Positions 5,912-7,466 of a stretch of DNA of 7,466 nucleotides are shown here, one piece after another. The position numbers were made by a program, and so were the translations under genes. Below the pieces are notes generated by a model. That model ran no database searches. It was not told where the DNA came from and worked only from the letters and a program-made list of their open reading frames with translations. The stretch is from positions 1 to 7,466 of the forward strand of contig DOPG01000373.1 in NCBI GenBank assembly GCA_003513555.1, in the 5' to 3' direction. Origin of the DNA: Rhodopirellula sp. (GTDB lineage: Bacteria > Planctomycetota > Planctomycetia > Pirellulales > Pirellulaceae). Within the stretch, counting starts at the first letter, position 1. Each line of letters opens with the position of its first letter.

Positions 5912-6057
5912 TCTTAAAGCAGGGCTCTCGACGGGAACCTTGGTGTTGAGATTAGCCATGTTGGTGAGGAACAAACAGTCTCTAGGTTGTGGGTGCCTTC
6001 GTGTGGGTGGACAAGGTTCTACAGTCCTCACTACTGTCAGGCCCACCCGACCCGCAC

Positions 6058-6062
6058 GAGGA
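6058..6062 (+). promoter_or_regulatory. Ribosome binding site that decides the CIA30 gene start
   Basis: GAGGA lies 7 nt before the ATG at 6070. This supports 6070 over the upstream in-frame GTG at 5989, which would bury the signal peptide behind 27 residues. Confidence 0.6.
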
Positions 6063-6069
6063 TAAATCG

Positions 6070-6696
6070 ATGTCTCCAAAGCTCCACATTTTATTCGCTG
6101 TTGTTTGCCTGATAGGTAATGTCACGGTGGCGAATGAGCCTGGCAAGAGCGAGCAGTTGTCACCGGGGCGGGAATTGTTCGACTTTGTTGGGCGGCAGGC
6201 ACTCTCCAAGTGGCAGATCGTTAACGATGGGGTGATGGGAGGTCGATCGTCGAGTCGAGTTGATTCGGGCGGCGACGGTTCCATGAGATTCTCCGGTGTT
6301 CTGTCTTTGGCGAACAATGGTGGCTTTGCTTCCACGAGGTCTCGAGGTGGCAACCTTGGACTCAAGCAAGGCGACACCATCATCTTGAAAGTAAAGGGTG
6401 ATGGTCGGAAATATACCTTCAATGCTTATGTGCCTCGCCGTCGCATGGCTTTCTCTTACCGGGTCGAGTTCAAGACTGTGAAGGATCAGTGGGCTGAAGT
6501 GCGTGTTCCCCTCGACCAGTTGGTTGCGACGTCGTTTGGTCGAGTTGTAAGAGGAGCCTCGTTGAACCCTGCCGAAGTCAATTCCGTGGGAATACTGCTC
6601 GGCGACAAGAAGCCCGGGCCTTTCAAGATCTTGATCAAGTCGATCAAAGTCGAATCTGCGAGTAATGGTGAGCAGCTGACACGGAGTGCCGGCTGA
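6070..6696 (+). CDS. Secreted CIA30-domain protein
   Basis: The 208-residue product begins with a signal peptide: MSPK, hydrophobic core LHILFAVVCLIGNVTVA (5-21) and likely cleavage before NEPG. The rest is one CIA30 domain (about 36-195), the family named after the mitochondrial complex I intermediate-associated protein 30 (NDUFAF1). Signatures are W48 with NDGVMGGRSS (52-61), FSGVLSL (74-80), NNGGFAS (82-88), KGDGRKY (109-115), GRVVRGASL (157-165) and GPFKILIKSIKVE (183-195). The fold is a galactose-binding-like beta sandwich. The eukaryotic members help assemble complex I; an exported bacterial form cannot be assumed to do that, and its role is unknown to me. There is no predicted anchor beyond the signal peptide, so it is probably periplasmic or extracellular. 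The gene is 158 bp after mnmH on the same strand, with a ribosome site of its own and no functional link visible. Start chosen by the GAGGA site and signal peptide. Confidence 0.9.
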   Translation: MSPKLHILFAVVCLIGNVTVANEPGKSEQLSPGRELFDFVGRQALSKWQIVNDGVMGGRSSSRVDSGGDGSMRFSGVLSLANNGGFASTRSRGGNLGLKQGDTIILKVKGDGRKYTFNAYVPRRRMAFSYRVEFKTVKDQWAEVRVPLDQLVATSFGRVVRGASLNPAEVNSVGILLGDKKPGPFKILIKSIKVESASNGEQLTRSAG

Positions 6697-7304
6697 CAAT
6701 ACCTGTAGGCCAGTGAAGGGGGTGCCGACCCCGTCGCTCACAGTGAACTCAGGCATGTGTGAGACAAGCTTGGACTAGGCATTCAGCTTCGGCGTCGGGT
6801 GTTCGACCGGTGTGAAGCATTCAATCGTTAGTGTGAGCGGACTTCTTGGAATTCCAGTGCGATGCACTGCTGTTCACCATTCTGGGAGGCCAAATCAGAC
6901 CCCAGACGGTCGGTTTTCGCATTCGCACGCTCGGTGCGACGAGCGACTGGAGCTAGGTCTGTGCGTTGCAGACTCAATGGCCGGTGTCTAGACGTCGTAA
7001 ATACGATCAATCAACAACGGATGTGCCAGTTTGCACCGCTAATACTGGTGCTTTGATCGTTCCAGCCTTTCCAATTCATGGATACACCGGCTCAGGCTGA
7101 GTATTCGAATCTTTCGCGCTAATGCATCTATTTCCACCCCTCCGAAGGCCCTCGGAATGCGAGCGGTGTGTTCCACGTTTCGATTGCGTTTCTGATTTAA
7201 ATGGGCAAGACTTACAGATGAGAGATCTGGGATGAAGAGCATGTGTTTCTCTCTCTTCTGGATCAATGTTGTTCTGCGTTCTTCCTACTCCGAAGGAATC
7301 AGCC
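6697..7304. other. 608-bp non-coding stretch between CIA30 gene and H-NOX gene
   Basis: I see no convincing gene here. Frames of 60-75 codons exist on both strands, but none has recognisable features. The stretch holds several short dyads: GGGGT-GCCG-ACCCC (6719-6732), 23 bp after the CIA30 stop with no T-run, so at best a weak terminator; the palindrome TGGAATTCCA (6847-6856), overlapping a hairpin CAGTGC-GAT-GCACTG (6855-6869); and CTCAG-G-CTGAG near 7090-7100. The promoter of the H-NOX gene must lie here or further left, but I could not identify it. Confidence 0.55.
7293..7297 (+). promoter_or_regulatory. Ribosome binding site of the H-NOX gene
   Basis: AAGGA sits 7 nt before the GTG at 7305. 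The spacing is ideal and supports a GTG start for the partial gene at the right edge. Confidence 0.65.
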
Positions 7305-7466
7305 GTGAAGGGAATCGTTTTTACCGCGTTTATTCAGTATGTCGAAGACACCTTCGGTGGTGTGGTTGTTGAAGAAATGATCTCAGGCTGTGATCTCGCA
7401 ACCGATGGTGCTTACACTTCGGTGGGAACGTATGACCATGGAGAAATCGTTCAGATGATCGTCCAG
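7305..7466 (+). CDS. H-NOX (HNOB) heme nitric oxide/oxygen-binding protein, N-terminal part
   Basis: The frame opens with GTG at 7305 and stays open to the window edge, giving the first 54 residues. The translation starts MKGIVFTAFIQYVEDTFGG (1-19) and continues with DGAYTSVGTYDHGEIVQM (34-51). Both blocks are hallmarks of the H-NOX/HNOB domain: the MKGxxF opening, a helix with V-E-xx-FG, and a YTSVGTYD stretch. H-NOX proteins bind NO or O2 through a heme held by a histidine near residue 100, which lies outside the window. Bacterial members usually regulate a partner histidine kinase or diguanylate cyclase, either adjacent or fused. Which applies here cannot be seen. A full domain is about 180 residues. 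An AAGGA ribosome site supports the start. The gene is separated from the CIA30 gene by 608 bp, so it is probably the first gene of its own unit. Confidence 0.9.
   Translation, partial: MKGIVFTAFIQYVEDTFGGVVVEEMISGCDLATDGAYTSVGTYDHGEIVQMIVQ

Noticed and set aside
6719..6732. GGGGT-GCCG-ACCCC hairpin after the CIA30 gene as intrinsic terminator
   Set aside because: The stem is only 5 bp and no T-run follows, so termination here is not supported.
6847..6869. Palindrome TGGAATTCCA overlapping hairpin CAGTGC-GAT-GCACTG
   Set aside because: Both are short and expected at this frequency by chance, with no promoter or gene start nearby to give them meaning.
7039..7242. Minus-strand frame of about 67 codons with a Leu/Arg-rich end
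   Set aside because: An AGAGAG stretch precedes a possible ATG at 7242, but the product matches nothing I know and the region lies in the H-NOX upstream area. Not enough support to call a gene.

Overview
The window looks like chromosomal DNA of a planctomycete, most likely a Pirellulales/Rhodopirellula-type marine bacterium. This is judged from the protein families, since no search could be run. Two small or medium proteins (227-511 and 778-1323) match patterns I recall only from planctomycetes. Several genes start with GTG, Shine-Dalgarno sites are patchy, intergenic gaps are long, and base composition is moderate. I see no insertion sequence, integrase, CRISPR array, tRNA or rRNA.

Left part (1-2411, + strand): a short CxxC zinc-ribbon-like protein (227-511), a 266-bp gap in which I see nothing, a 181-aa protein of unknown function (778-1323), and an exported 317-aa protein with a LolA/DUF4292-like look (1458-2411).

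Middle (2460-4282, - strand): a polysaccharide-related pair. A specialised NusG paralogue (NGN plus KOW, 3728-4282) is followed downstream by GDP-mannose 4,6-dehydratase (gmd, 2460-3464). The 263 bp between them are the most striking part of the window. Nucleotides 3720 to 3569 of the gmd-strand RNA can fold into a closed multi-branched structure: a long basal stem, a second stem, and two hairpins that each expose a copy of a C-rich repeat, with a small hairpin abutting the base. The enclosed segment is very C-rich and G-poor on the RNA (40 C against 10 G in 78 nt), as expected of a Rho loading site. A NusG paralogue encoded just upstream suggests a processive antitermination or attenuation switch controlling sugar-nucleotide or exopolysaccharide genes. 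The structure is read from the sequence; the function is inference.

Right part (4283-7466, + strand): a 588-bp region without a convincing gene carries a plausible promoter and two small dyads ahead of mnmH/selU (tRNA 2-selenouridine synthase, 4871-5911). Then come a secreted CIA30-domain protein (6070-6696), a 608-bp non-coding stretch, and the first 54 codons of an H-NOX (heme nitric-oxide/oxygen binding) protein, which starts with GTG at 7305 and runs off the right edge. Apart from the nusG-like/gmd pair, these genes look like independent housekeeping or signalling units rather than one pathway.
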